Shown: positions 17,897-26,478 of the stretch, in pieces
How positions within the stretch are numbered: the stretch's first letter is position 1
Layout of the letters: each line of letters opens with the position of its first letter
NCBI RefSeq assembly: GCF_002813325.1
Contig: NZ_PHUG01000001.1
Location: 4,650,001-4,714,000, forward strand
Length of the DNA: 64,000 nt
Reading direction: 5' to 3'
From: Janthinobacterium sp. 64
Lineage (GTDB): Bacteria; Pseudomonadota; Gammaproteobacteria; Burkholderiales; Burkholderiaceae_D
Made by a program: the position numbers and the translations under genes
The notes under the pieces: generated by a model
What the model saw: the letters and a program-made list of their open reading frames with translations, nothing else
Database searches by the model: none
Told to the model about the DNA's origin: nothing

Positions 17897-18976
17897 ATGG
17901 ATAAACGTTTCGAGCCCCACGCCCGCCTGGCAGCCATCATCTTCTTGCTGATTGGCTGCTTTTTCGTCTTGCGGCCCTTCCTCGCCGCCATGCTGTTTGC
18001 CGCCTGCGTGGGCATTTCCAGCTGGCCTTTGTACCTGCTGCTGCTCGAACGCCTGAAAGGCCGGCGCAACTGGGCAGCGGCCATCATGACCGTGTCGCTG
18101 ATCCTCGTCATCGTGCTGCCGCTGGCCCTCGTCACCTACAACCTGGCCGACAATGTGTCGCGCATCTATGAACAGTTGCGCGCTGCGCTGGAGTCGGGCG
18201 GCCTGCACCCGCCGGCGTGGCTGGCCAGCATTCCCGTGGTGGGTGAAACCATCGCCGGCTACGTGGACCGCCTGCTGGCCGACCGCGAGGAACTATTGAA
18301 TTTGGGTAAAACCATGCTGGAGCCGGCGCGCCATTTCCTCGCTTCCGGCGGCATCCTGCTGGGCACGGGCCTGGCGCAGACCAGCCTGGCCGTGTTCGTC
18401 AGCTTCTTTCTCTACCGCGATGGGCAGCAGCTGAGCCGCGCCCTGATGACGGGGGCCGGGCGCATCATCGGCGACAGCGCGCCGGGCGTGGGCCTGACCA
18501 TCAGCCGCACCGTGCGCGGCGTCATGTATGGCTTGCTGGGGACGGCGCTGGCGCAGGCATTGGTAGCCGTGGTGGGTTTTCTGATCGCCGGCGTGCCGGC
18601 CGTGGCGCTCCTGGGCGTGGCCACTTTCATCTTTTCGCTGATTCCTGTCGGGCCACCGCTGATCTGGGGCGGCGCCGCCATCTGGCTGTTTACGGAAGGG
18701 CGGACGGGCTGGGGCATTTTCATGCTGGTGTGGGGCGCGCTGCTGATCAGCGGCGTGGATAACGTCGTGAAACCCATGCTGATCAGCCGCGGCAGCAGCT
18801 TGCCGTTTTTGCTGGTGCTGCTCGGCGTGCTGGGCGGCGTACTGGCCTTCGGCTTCGTCGGCATCTTTATCGGGCCAACCCTGCTGGCGGTGCTGTACAG
18901 CCTGCTGCAAACGTGGACGGTGGGCGAGACCACCGTGCCGCAGGGTAAAGATACGCTGACCTTGAAGAAAGACTAA
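17897..18976 (+). CDS. AI-2E family transporter (UPF0118)
   Basis: A 359-residue permease of the AI-2E/UPF0118 family with about eight hydrophobic segments, including the C-terminal family region GVDNVVKPMLISRGSSLPFL. Members export small molecules or act as Na+/H+ antiporters; the name comes from TqsA, and the substrate here is unknown. The ATG at 17897 has AGGA 10 bases upstream; a TTG at 17888 is too close to it. Tail-to-tail overlap of 4 bases with the next gene on the minus strand. Confidence 0.88.
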   Translation: MDKRFEPHARLAAIIFLLIGCFFVLRPFLAAMLFAACVGISSWPLYLLLLERLKGRRNWAAAIMTVSLILVIVLPLALVTYNLADNVSRIYEQLRAALESGGLHPPAWLASIPVVGETIAGYVDRLLADREELLNLGKTMLEPARHFLASGGILLGTGLAQTSLAVFVSFFLYRDGQQLSRALMTGAGRIIGDSAPGVGLTISRTVRGVMYGLLGTALAQALVAVVGFLIAGVPAVALLGVATFIFSLIPVGPPLIWGGAAIWLFTEGRTGWGIFMLVWGALLISGVDNVVKPMLISRGSSLPFLLVLLGVLGGVLAFGFVGIFIGPTLLAVLYSLLQTWTVGETTVPQGKDTLTLKKD

Positions 18977-20313
18977 TCGCGTAAGTCCGCATCCAGGTCG
19001 CGTTCCTGCTTCGGGATCACTTTGATCAGCACGATGCGGGGCCCGTTCATCTTCTTGACGACGATGTCGAAGTCGACAAAGGTGATGCGCTGGCCCTGCT
19101 TCGGAATGTCACCGAGCTTGACCATGATCAAGCCGCCCACCGATTCCACGTCATCGAGTCCCAGTTCCTCGTTTTCGATATCGATGCCGAGGATGCGTTC
19201 GAGCGAGAAGATGGGCAGGCTGGCCTTGCCGATCAGGGTGCCGTCGCTTTGCTTGAGCCAGTCATTTTCATTGCGGCGGAATTCATCGCGGATTTCGCCG
19301 ACCATGGCGCCGAGCAAGTTATCGAGCGTGATGAAACCCAGCGGGCGCTTGCCCTTCTCGCCGATCAGGGCGAAGTGGGGCGCGCCGTCGCGGAAGCGGC
19401 GGAACAGTTCCAGCGCCGGCGTGCGCGCGGAAATGATGTCGACGGGACGCAAAAACGGCGTGAGCGAGGTGATGGGCTTGCCCGCCTGCTGGGCAAAGAA
19501 CAGGTCTTTCAGGTGCACGACACCGAGCACGTCGTCTTCATTCATGTCGAAATACGGGTAGCGGCTGAAGCGGTTGCGCAGCACCGTGTCGAGGTTTTCT
19601 TCCAGGGTGTTTGACGCGTACAGGGCGATCACTTCATTGATCGGACGCATCAGGTCCGACACCGTCATCTGTTCGAAATCGAGCGATTGCGCCAGGATGT
19701 TGCGCTCGTCGCGCGTAAATTTTTCGCCGGGCTGGCTGGTGCGCAGGATCAGTTTCAATTCTTCCGACGAGTAATGCGCATCGTGGCCGCCCTTGCCGGA
19801 CAGGCCCGCCATGCGCAGCACCCAGTTGGCGCTGGCGTTGAGCAGGTAGATGGCCGGATACATGGCCCAATAGAAACCATACAGGGGAATCGCGCTCCAC
19901 AGGCCGACGGCTTCCGGGTTGCGGATGGCCATCGATTTTGGGGCCAGTTCGCCCACGACAATGTGCAGGAAGGAAATCACGCTGAAGGCCAGCACGAAGG
20001 AAATGCCGTGTATCAGTTCTTGCGAGGTGAGGCCGATGGCGCTAAACAGCGGTTCGAGCAGGCCGGCAAAGGCCGGTTCGCCGACCCAGCCCAGTCCCAG
20101 CGATGCGAGGGTAATACCCAGCTGGCAGGCGGACAGGTAGGCGTCCAGCTGGCCATGCACCTTGGCCAGGATGCGGCCCCGTAGTCCCTGCGTCTTGGCG
20201 ATGGCGCGGATGCGCGTGCGGCGCAAGGTGACGATGCCAAATTCGGCGGCAACAAAAAAACCATTGAGCGCGACCAGGAAAAAGGCTAGCAGGACAAGCA
20301 AGACATTGTGCAT
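18973..20313 (-). CDS. CNNM/CorC-type hemolysin family protein
   Basis: A 446-residue protein with the DUF21 (CNNM) membrane domain at about 1-190, two CBS domains at about 205-330, and the C-terminal CorC_HlyC domain. DUF21-CBS-CorC proteins are linked to Mg2+/Co2+ efflux, though often annotated as hemolysins. The membrane part contains LNGFFVAAEFGIVTLRRTRI, typical of the family. The ATG at 20313 is preferred to a TTG nine bases upstream; neither has a clear ribosome site. Confidence 0.88.
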   Translation of the reverse strand: MHNVLLVLLAFFLVALNGFFVAAEFGIVTLRRTRIRAIAKTQGLRGRILAKVHGQLDAYLSACQLGITLASLGLGWVGEPAFAGLLEPLFSAIGLTSQELIHGISFVLAFSVISFLHIVVGELAPKSMAIRNPEAVGLWSAIPLYGFYWAMYPAIYLLNASANWVLRMAGLSGKGGHDAHYSSEELKLILRTSQPGEKFTRDERNILAQSLDFEQMTVSDLMRPINEVIALYASNTLEENLDTVLRNRFSRYPYFDMNEDDVLGVVHLKDLFFAQQAGKPITSLTPFLRPVDIISARTPALELFRRFRDGAPHFALIGEKGKRPLGFITLDNLLGAMVGEIRDEFRRNENDWLKQSDGTLIGKASLPIFSLERILGIDIENEELGLDDVESVGGLIMVKLGDIPKQGQRITFVDFDIVVKKMNGPRIVLIKVIPKQERDLDADLRD

Positions 20314-20382
20314 GGGGTGCAAAAAGATGGGCTGTTAAAACGTCATCTTAAACGACGAAGGGCGCCATAGCCTAATTTAGCC

Positions 20383-20424
20383 GCGCACGCCGCCCGCGCA
20401 GGCGTGCGCGCGCAGCGGTTTTTT
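20383..20424 (+). other. GC-rich hairpin followed by T tract
   Basis: GCGCACGCC (20383-20391) pairs with GGCGTGCGC (20401-20409), and six T's follow at 20419-20424 after a 9-base spacer. The orientation would end plus-strand transcripts, but no plus-strand gene precedes it. It may act as an antisense transcription stop between two minus-strand genes. Confidence 0.35.
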
Positions 20425-20443
20425 CACGCTTTGTCAGCGATTT

Positions 20444-21778
20444 TCAGCCCTTGGCCGCCGTTTGCGGCCCGCCGCGCATGGCAAAGACCATGACGGCCGA
20501 GACGATGGCGGGGATGGCGACGACGAGGAAAATCGTGCTGTTGGGCCAGTTCAGGCGGATCAGTTCGCCACCGAGCACGGGGCCGATGATGGAGCCGATG
20601 CGCCCGATGCCCAGGCTCCAGCCGATGCCCGTCGAGCGCAGGGTGGTCGGGTAGTAGCTGGCCGCCAGGGCATTGACGGCCGGCTGGCCGCCCACCACGC
20701 AAAAGCCGGCGATGAAGATCGTGATGAACAGGAAGGCCAGCGACACGTCGGGACGGCCGATCAGGGCGATGGCGACGGCGGCAACGAGGAAGCACGGCAG
20801 CAGGATGCGGCGGAAGCTGGAGCGGTCGATCAGCTGGCCCATGACGAGCGTGCCGATGGTGCCGCCCACTTGCAGGGCCGTGCCGGCCAGCACGGCGTTG
20901 GCCGTGGACAGGCCCGCTTCCTTGGCGATGGTGGGCAGCCAGTTCGACAGGAAATACAAGTTCAGCAAGTTCATGAAATTGATGACCCACAGCAGTATCG
21001 TCATCTTCGCGCGGCCGCCTGTAAACAATTGCAGCACGGGCGCGCCCTTGTGTTCCTTTTCATGCACGACGTATTGCGTGTCGGCCGTGATGTTGACGGT
21101 AGGATCGATGCGTTTGAGCCACTGCGCCACCTTGTCCAGCTTGCGTTTCTTGAGCACCAGGAATTGCATCGATTCCGGCAGCAGGAAAAACATCAGCACG
21201 CCGATCACCAGCGGCACCACGCCGCCCACGTAAAACACGGATTGCCAGCCGAAGGCGGGAATCAGCGCGGCCGACAATAACCCACCCAGCACGGCGCCCA
21301 GGGTAAAGCCGCACGAGACCAGCATCATCAGGGTGACTTTCTTGCGCAGGGGGCTGTATTCGCCGGCCAGCGCCATGGCGTTCGGCATCACGGCACCGAG
21401 GCCCAGGCCCGTGATAAAACGGATCAGCTGCAATTGCTCGATGTTCGTCGCCAGCGGCGTGACCAGCATGCACAGCGAAAAGAAGATGGTCGAGCCGATC
21501 AGCACGGGGCGGCGGCCGAACTTGTCGGCCGTGATGCTGAAGACGAGCGAGCCGACCAGCATGCCCAGCAAGCCCGCGCCGAACACGGGGCCCAGGTTGG
21601 CCTTGCTGACATGCCAATCGGCAATGATGGCGGGCGCCACATAGCCCATCGCCTGCACGTCGAAGCCATCCATGATGACGCACAGCCCGCACAGGATCAG
21701 CATGCCGATCTGGAAGGAGCCGATCTTGTTGTTATTGATGAGATCGGGAATATCGATCGTCTTGCCTGCCGTGGACAT
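20444..21778 (-). CDS. MFS transporter, aromatic acid:H+ symporter (AAHS) type
   Basis: A 444-residue permease with twelve hydrophobic segments. The start IPDLINNNKIGSFQIGMLIL and the motif LCVIMDGFDVQAMGY are typical of the AAHS group (PcaK, BenK, MhpT), with the Asp in DGFD known to matter for transport. The MFS loop motif DKFGRRPVL is present. Aromatic acids are the likely substrates, but no ring-cleavage or catabolic genes are adjacent, so the actual substrate is open. AGGAG lies 7 bases before the ATG. Confidence 0.9.
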   Translation of the reverse strand: MSTAGKTIDIPDLINNNKIGSFQIGMLILCGLCVIMDGFDVQAMGYVAPAIIADWHVSKANLGPVFGAGLLGMLVGSLVFSITADKFGRRPVLIGSTIFFSLCMLVTPLATNIEQLQLIRFITGLGLGAVMPNAMALAGEYSPLRKKVTLMMLVSCGFTLGAVLGGLLSAALIPAFGWQSVFYVGGVVPLVIGVLMFFLLPESMQFLVLKKRKLDKVAQWLKRIDPTVNITADTQYVVHEKEHKGAPVLQLFTGGRAKMTILLWVINFMNLLNLYFLSNWLPTIAKEAGLSTANAVLAGTALQVGGTIGTLVMGQLIDRSSFRRILLPCFLVAAVAIALIGRPDVSLAFLFITIFIAGFCVVGGQPAVNALAASYYPTTLRSTGIGWSLGIGRIGSIIGPVLGGELIRLNWPNSTIFLVVAIPAIVSAVMVFAMRGGPQTAAKG

Positions 21779-21902
21779 GGTGCCGCTCCTGTTTTCTTAT
21801 CGTGGTCGCGCCTTTCCGGCGAGGGACAGGCGCGTGTTTGTCTCAGGCTTCATTACAATCGCTTTTGATTGATTATTCAAACGTTATTTTCGAATGGATT
21901 TA

Positions 21903-22817
21903 TCAGGTTTCCTTGTGAATCTTCGGGTGACTCTGGATGGCGGCCAGGATCACGTCGAGCGCCGGGTGCATGATCTTGCGCTCGTTCGAAATCACATAAA
22001 ACTGTTCGCGCAGGGACGAGGCGTCACCGACCAGCACGGCGCCGAATTGTTCCTCGATCTCGCCGGCCAGGCTGGCCGAGGCGAAGAACAGGCCCAGGCC
22101 CTTGCGGCCGAACGCGTTGAGCATGGCGTTGTCTTCGAACTCACCGACCACGTCGGGACGCACGCCTTGCTGCACCATCCATTCGTCGATGCGCCCGCGC
22201 AAGGCGTTGTTGCGCGCGGGCAGTAAAAATGGGGCGCCGTGCAGGCTGTGCGGGAAATTCTCGCGGTATTGTTCCGCCAGCGCGGGGATGCCGAACAGCT
22301 TCATGGCGCTCTCGCCCCACAGGTGGCTGGAGACGCGCAGGCTGGCACCGGCCGGCACGGCGCGGTCCGTCAACACCAGATCGAGCTTGTGCAGGGCCAG
22401 GTCGGCCAGCAAGGACTCGAATTCATCTTCCAGGCACACGAGCTTGACGGGCTTGTCCAGGCTGCGCGTGGCGTCGAGCATGCGGTACGCCATCAGTTTC
22501 GGCAAGGAATCGGAAATGCCCACCGTCAGGCGCATTTTTTCCACGTCCGTGTCGGCCAGCGCTTCCTGCATCTGTTCGCCCAGCAAAAAAATCTGGTCCG
22601 CATAGCCGAGCGCCAGGCGGCCCGCTTCCGTCGGCACCAGACGCCGCCCCTGCGGCTGCAGCAGGGACTTGCCCAGTTCCTTTTCCAGCAGGGCCAGCTG
22701 GGTGCTGATGGTTTGCACGGCCAGTCCCAGGCGCTCGGCCGCGCGCGTCACCCCGCCTTCCTTGGCGACTACCCAAAAGAAGTACAAATGGCGGTAATTG
22801 AAACCGGTCGTTTTCAT
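21903..22817 (-). CDS. LysR-family regulator, NhaR-like
   Basis: A 304-residue LysR-type regulator. The N-terminal helix-turn-helix (residues about 8-65) begins NYRHLYFFWVVAKEGGVTRAAERLGLA and has the form seen in NhaR, the Na+-responsive activator, followed by the substrate-binding-like effector domain. It diverges from the DUF475-ter genes with two palindromes between, so regulation of that set is plausible; regulation of the downstream MFS gene is also possible. No nhaA antiporter gene is near. Confidence 0.82.
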   Translation of the reverse strand: MKTTGFNYRHLYFFWVVAKEGGVTRAAERLGLAVQTISTQLALLEKELGKSLLQPQGRRLVPTEAGRLALGYADQIFLLGEQMQEALADTDVEKMRLTVGISDSLPKLMAYRMLDATRSLDKPVKLVCLEDEFESLLADLALHKLDLVLTDRAVPAGASLRVSSHLWGESAMKLFGIPALAEQYRENFPHSLHGAPFLLPARNNALRGRIDEWMVQQGVRPDVVGEFEDNAMLNAFGRKGLGLFFASASLAGEIEEQFGAVLVGDASSLREQFYVISNERKIMHPALDVILAAIQSHPKIHKET

Positions 22818-22843
22818 CGTGTGGGCCTATCTTCTGTTTTTAC

Positions 22844-22897
22844 GAAGTAATACTTCCATTATCTTCCATTTTTAAATGTGTCACATGTCCTTATACT
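22844..22897. promoter_or_regulatory. Divergent operator/promoter region of nhaR-like and ter genes
   Basis: Two perfect odd palindromes lie in the 115-base divergent gap: GAAGTAATACTTC (22844-22856) and ATGTGTCACAT (22876-22886). A -10-like TATACT at 22892-22897 points toward the DUF475 gene, with only a weak -35. The first palindrome has the size and symmetry of a LysR-type site. Binding is inferred. Confidence 0.45.
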
Positions 22898-22932
22898 ACG
22901 ATCCATTGAATTTGGATAAAAGGGAACTATCG

Positions 22933-24006
22933 ATGAAACATTTCAGAGTGTCATTTTTAGTGACATTTATCTGCCTGGGCATTTCCGCCTGGTGGGGTTA
23001 CACGCACGGTGGCGTGTCGACCATGCTGTCGGCATTGGGCATTGCGGTGATCCTGGGCGTGATGGAAGTATCGCTGTCGTTTGATAACGCGGTGGTCAAT
23101 GCCTCGGTGCTGAAGAATTGGGACAAGTTCTGGCAGAACCTGTTCCTGGGCGTGGGCATCATCATCGCCGTGTTCGGCATGCGTTTGCTGTTCCCGCTCG
23201 TCATCGTGGCGCAAGCGGCGGACCTGGGCTTGCTGGAAGTATGGAATCTGGCCCTGAGCAATCCGGAACAGTATTCGATGCACCTGACGAATCACCACGC
23301 GGAAGTGGCCGCTTTCGGCGGTATCTTCCTGCTGCTGGTGTTCCTGAACTTCCTGCTGGACTCGGAAAAAGAAACGCACTGGCTGGGCCGTATTGAAGAA
23401 AAACTGGGCGCGCTGGGCAAGATCTCGTCGATTTCCGTGATGATCGCGCTGGGCACCTTGATGGTCAGCCTGTCGATGATCGAAGAAGGCCAGAAGCTGG
23501 TGGTCCTGACGGCCGGCCTGTGGGGTATTTTGACCTACGTGGGCGTCGACGTGATCAGTGGCTTGCTGGAAGGCGATAACGGCGACGGCAACATGGGCGA
23601 CATCATCAAGCGCGGCGGTATCGGCGGCTTCCTGTACCTGGAAGTGCTCGATGCATCGTTCAGCTTTGACGGCGTGATCGGCGCGTTTGCCATCACCAAG
23701 GATGTCGTGATCATCATGCTGGGCCTGGCAATCGGCGCGATGTTCGTGCGTTCGATGACGGTGTTCCTGGTGCGCAAGGGCACGCTCGACGAGTTCGTTT
23801 ATCTGGAGCACGGCGCGCACTATGCGATCGGTATCCTGGCCGTGATCATGTTGGTCAGCATGAAGTTCCACATTCCCGAGATCTTCACGGGTCTGATTGG
23901 GGTGGCCTTCATTCTCGCCTCGCTGTGGTCGTCGATCCGCCACAAGCGCAGGATGGCCCTCGAAGAAGACAAGACGGAAGTGCTGGAAGCGGTCAAGGCA
24001 GTGTAA
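22933..24006 (+). CDS. DUF475 (TerC-like) integral membrane protein
   Basis: A 357-residue protein of the DUF475 family, distantly related to TerC, with about nine membrane helices. Charged residues inside helices (EVSLSFDNAVVNASV near 34-48 and LEVLDASFSFDGVIGAFAIT near 236-255) resemble the metal-coordinating positions of TerC proteins. The ATG at 22933 has AGGGA 6 bases upstream. It heads a stress gene set with two TerD paralogues. A role in metal-ion export or membrane-linked Ter complexes is a family-based inference. Confidence 0.85.
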   Translation: MKHFRVSFLVTFICLGISAWWGYTHGGVSTMLSALGIAVILGVMEVSLSFDNAVVNASVLKNWDKFWQNLFLGVGIIIAVFGMRLLFPLVIVAQAADLGLLEVWNLALSNPEQYSMHLTNHHAEVAAFGGIFLLLVFLNFLLDSEKETHWLGRIEEKLGALGKISSISVMIALGTLMVSLSMIEEGQKLVVLTAGLWGILTYVGVDVISGLLEGDNGDGNMGDIIKRGGIGGFLYLEVLDASFSFDGVIGAFAITKDVVIIMLGLAIGAMFVRSMTVFLVRKGTLDEFVYLEHGAHYAIGILAVIMLVSMKFHIPEIFTGLIGVAFILASLWSSIRHKRRMALEEDKTEVLEAVKAV

Positions 24007-24137
24007 AGAATGCGCGGCAAACGACTACACCCGTTTGTCGGCAAGTTGTAGCAAGCGTCGCCGCCGGCCTGGGGAGTCAGGCCGGTGGAGGACGCCAGGT
24101 GTTTGGTCATACACAACCCACATAGGAGAAATACATC

Positions 24138-24713
24138 ATGGCAATCAGTCTGCAAAAAGGCGGCAACGTCAACCTGAGCAAAGAAGCCCCTGGCATTTCG
24201 AAGATGATCATCGGCCTGGGCTGGGATGCCCGCGCCACCGACGGCGCCGCATTCGACATCGACGGTTCGATCTTCCTGCTGAAGGCCGACGGCAAGGTTC
24301 GCGCCGACGTCGACATGATTTTCTACAACAACTTGAAGTCGAGCGACGGTTCCGTCACCCACTCGGGCGACAACACCACGGGCGCCGGCGATGGCGATGA
24401 TGAAACCGTCATCGTCGACCTAGCCACGGTGCCGGCCGAGATCGACAAGATCGCCGTCTGCGTGACGATTCACGATGCCGAAGCGCGCAAGCAAAACTTT
24501 GGTATGGTGTCGAAGGCGTACGTGCGTTGCGTGAACGCCAACGGCAACACGGAAATCGCCCGCTTCGACCTGTCGGAAGACGGTTCGGCCGAAACGGCCA
24601 TGGTCTTCGGTGAAATCTACCGCAATGGCGGCGATTGGAAATTCAAGGCCATCGGCCAGGGTTACAAGGGCGGTTTAGGTCCATTAGCCGCTTCTTTTGG
24701 TGTAGGTGTTTAA
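24138..24713 (+). CDS. terD: TerD family tellurium-resistance/stress protein
   Basis: A 191-residue single-domain TerD protein. The family marks are GLGWDARATDGAAFDIDGSI near residues 29-48 and the Ca2+-binding loop SGDNTTGAGDGDDE near 75-88. TerD proteins bind calcium and are needed for tellurite, phage and colicin tolerance in Ter systems. It is preceded by AGGAG and is the second gene of the set. About 130 bases separate it from the DUF475 gene, with no terminator seen. Confidence 0.93.
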   Translation: MAISLQKGGNVNLSKEAPGISKMIIGLGWDARATDGAAFDIDGSIFLLKADGKVRADVDMIFYNNLKSSDGSVTHSGDNTTGAGDGDDETVIVDLATVPAEIDKIAVCVTIHDAEARKQNFGMVSKAYVRCVNANGNTEIARFDLSEDGSAETAMVFGEIYRNGGDWKFKAIGQGYKGGLGPLAASFGVGV

Positions 24714-24785
24714 GTTGTAAGCAGTCAAGGTGGTCCGCAGTGTGGACCGCCCCCATCATTACCGAGTTGAGGAAGGAATCGTCAG

Positions 24786-25493
24786 ATGCCAGTGTTTACT
24801 ATTACCGGGGACGTCGACCCGTTCCTGCATGTGTCGCTTGCCAAGGGCGAGAAGATTTATTGCGAATCCAATGCAATGGTGATGATGGAAACCAATCTTG
24901 AGTTGAAAGGCAAGATGACTGGCGGCATAGGTGCTGCGCTGATGCGCACCTTTGCCAACGGGGAATCGTTCTTTCAGCAGCATATCGAGGCCATGCGGGG
25001 CGACGGCGATTGTCTGCTGTCACCCACCTTGCCCGGCGCGATGCGGGTGCTTAATGTGGGCAATGAGGTGGGCACCCAGCAATACATGATCAGCGACGGC
25101 GCCTTCGTGGCGGCCAGTGCTGGCGTGGAATTGAAGGTGCGCACGCAAGGCCTTGGCAATGCGCTGTTTGCCCAGAGCGGTGGTTTTTTCATCACCGAGA
25201 CGGCCGGCAGCGGCCAGTTGGCGGTGTCCGGTTTTGGCGCGATGTCGATACTGGAAGTGACGCCTGGCAAGGACGTGGTGATCGATAACTCGCACGTCGT
25301 GTGCTGGGATAACCGCCTGCAATACGAAATTTCCATGACGACCGGCAGCAGCGGCGGCTTTCTGGGCAATTTCATCAATAGCCAGACCAGTGGCGAGGGC
25401 GTAGTACTGAAATTTTCAGGCACGGGAAAAATCCTCGTGTGCTCGCGCAACCGCGCGGCCTTCCTCGCCTGGACCCAAAGCAAGCCGGCGTAA
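24786..25493 (+). CDS. AIM24/TIGR00266 family protein
   Basis: A 235-residue protein resembling the TIGR00266/AIM24 beta-helix family, with repeated short strands and Gly-rich turns (GGIGAALMRTFANGESFF near 43-60, QSGGFFITETAGSGQLAVSG). No signal peptide or membrane helix. Family members are often encoded beside TerD genes and may form oligomers at membranes; activity is unknown. Placed between two TerD paralogues, which suggests the three proteins work together. Confidence 0.83.
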   Translation: MPVFTITGDVDPFLHVSLAKGEKIYCESNAMVMMETNLELKGKMTGGIGAALMRTFANGESFFQQHIEAMRGDGDCLLSPTLPGAMRVLNVGNEVGTQQYMISDGAFVAASAGVELKVRTQGLGNALFAQSGGFFITETAGSGQLAVSGFGAMSILEVTPGKDVVIDNSHVVCWDNRLQYEISMTTGSSGGFLGNFINSQTSGEGVVLKFSGTGKILVCSRNRAAFLAWTQSKPA

Positions 25494-25527
25494 TCAAGCA
25501 GTAACCAACCTAACAGGAGCTATGCGT

Positions 25528-26109
25528 ATGTCTGTCAATTTGAGCAAAGGCCAGAAGATTTCTCTGGACAAAGAAGCTGGTACCACCCTGACCCGTATCA
25601 CCATGGGCCTGGGCTGGGATGCGGCCAAGACCAAGGGTTTCCTCGGTTTCGGTTCGAAGACGGAAGCCGTCGACCTGGACGCCTCGTGCGTCATGTTCGA
25701 TGAGAACAAGAGCACGTCCGACATCGTCTGGTTCCGCCAGCTGAAAAGCAAGGACGGCAGTATCGTTCACACGGGCGACAACCGCACGGGCGCGGGCGAT
25801 GGCGACGACGAACAGATCAATGTTGATCTGTCGAAAGTGCCGGCAAACGTGAAAAGCCTGGTCTTCACCGTCAACAGCTTTACTGGCCAGAACTTCTCGC
25901 AGGTGGAAAACGCCTATTGCCGCATCTTGAATGCCAGCAATAATCAGGAAGTTGCGCGTTTCAACCTGTCTGTGCAAGGTAGCCACACGGCACAGATCAT
26001 GGCCAAGCTGTACCGCCATAACGGCGAATGGAAGATGCACGCCATCGGAGAAAACGGCAACGGTCGCACGTTTGACGACTTGATGCCGCAGATCGCCGTG
26101 CATCTATAA
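25528..26109 (+). CDS. TerD family protein (second paralogue)
   Basis: A 193-residue TerD-domain protein, with MGLGWDAAKTKGFLGFGSK and the calcium loop TGDNRTGAGDGDDE. It is closer to the TerZ/TerE arrangement than the first paralogue because of an insertion carrying LGFGSKTEAVDLDASC. The ATG at 25528 is chosen since AGGAG lies 8 bases upstream; the ATG at 25522 is too close. It follows the AIM24 gene by 34 bases. Confidence 0.9.
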   Translation: MSVNLSKGQKISLDKEAGTTLTRITMGLGWDAAKTKGFLGFGSKTEAVDLDASCVMFDENKSTSDIVWFRQLKSKDGSIVHTGDNRTGAGDGDDEQINVDLSKVPANVKSLVFTVNSFTGQNFSQVENAYCRILNASNNQEVARFNLSVQGSHTAQIMAKLYRHNGEWKMHAIGENGNGRTFDDLMPQIAVHL

Positions 26110-26186
26110 GGAGCAGTACGCAGCGGGCGGGGGACGGACCGGATACCGGCCCTTGTCCGCTGCTCTATTTTGAAGGAGAGTATGTC

Positions 26187-26408
26187 GTGATGCGATTGCT
26201 GATAGCCTTGCTACTTCCGTGTCTCACGTTTTTCATGCTGGGGCGCCCGCTGGCCGGTGCCGCCGCCTTGATTCTGCAGTGCACTGTGATCGGCTGGGTG
26301 CCGGCGGCCCTGTGGGCCCTGTACACGGTGAACCAGCATAAAACGGAGCAGGAACTGGAAGGTGCGTTAAGCCGCAGCTACATGCGCAGGCGCAGTCGGT
26401 TGATCTAA
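26187..26408 (+). CDS. YqaE/Pmp3-like small membrane protein
   Basis: A protein of about 73 residues with two hydrophobic helices separated by a turn and the Pmp3-like segment VIGWVPAALWALYTV, ending in a basic tail (MRRRSR). Pmp3/YqaE proteins are small stress-associated membrane proteins. A GTG at 26187 and an ATG at 26190 are both usable, with AAGGAG upstream. As last gene before a strong terminator it closes the ter set. Homology is moderate; the tail is longer than in typical Pmp3. Confidence 0.65.
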   Translation: MMRLLIALLLPCLTFFMLGRPLAGAAALILQCTVIGWVPAALWALYTVNQHKTEQELEGALSRSYMRRRSRLI

Positions 26409-26437
26409 ATCAGCCGGGCGCCAGGAATCCTTGCGCT

Positions 26438-26470
26438 AAAGCCCGCACGAGCGATCGTGCGGGCTTTTTT
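26438..26470 (+). terminator. Intrinsic terminator of the ter gene set
   Basis: A 13-base perfect stem, AAAGCCCGCACGA (26438-26450) with TCGTGCGGGCTTT (26455-26467), closes a GCGA loop and runs into a T tract. Ends plus-strand transcription before the convergent patatin gene. Confidence 0.9.
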
Positions 26471-26478
26471 GTGGGCGC

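Noticed and set aside
20383..20424. Terminator for the MFS gene
   Set aside because: The T tract is on the plus strand side, so it does not fit a minus-strand terminator.
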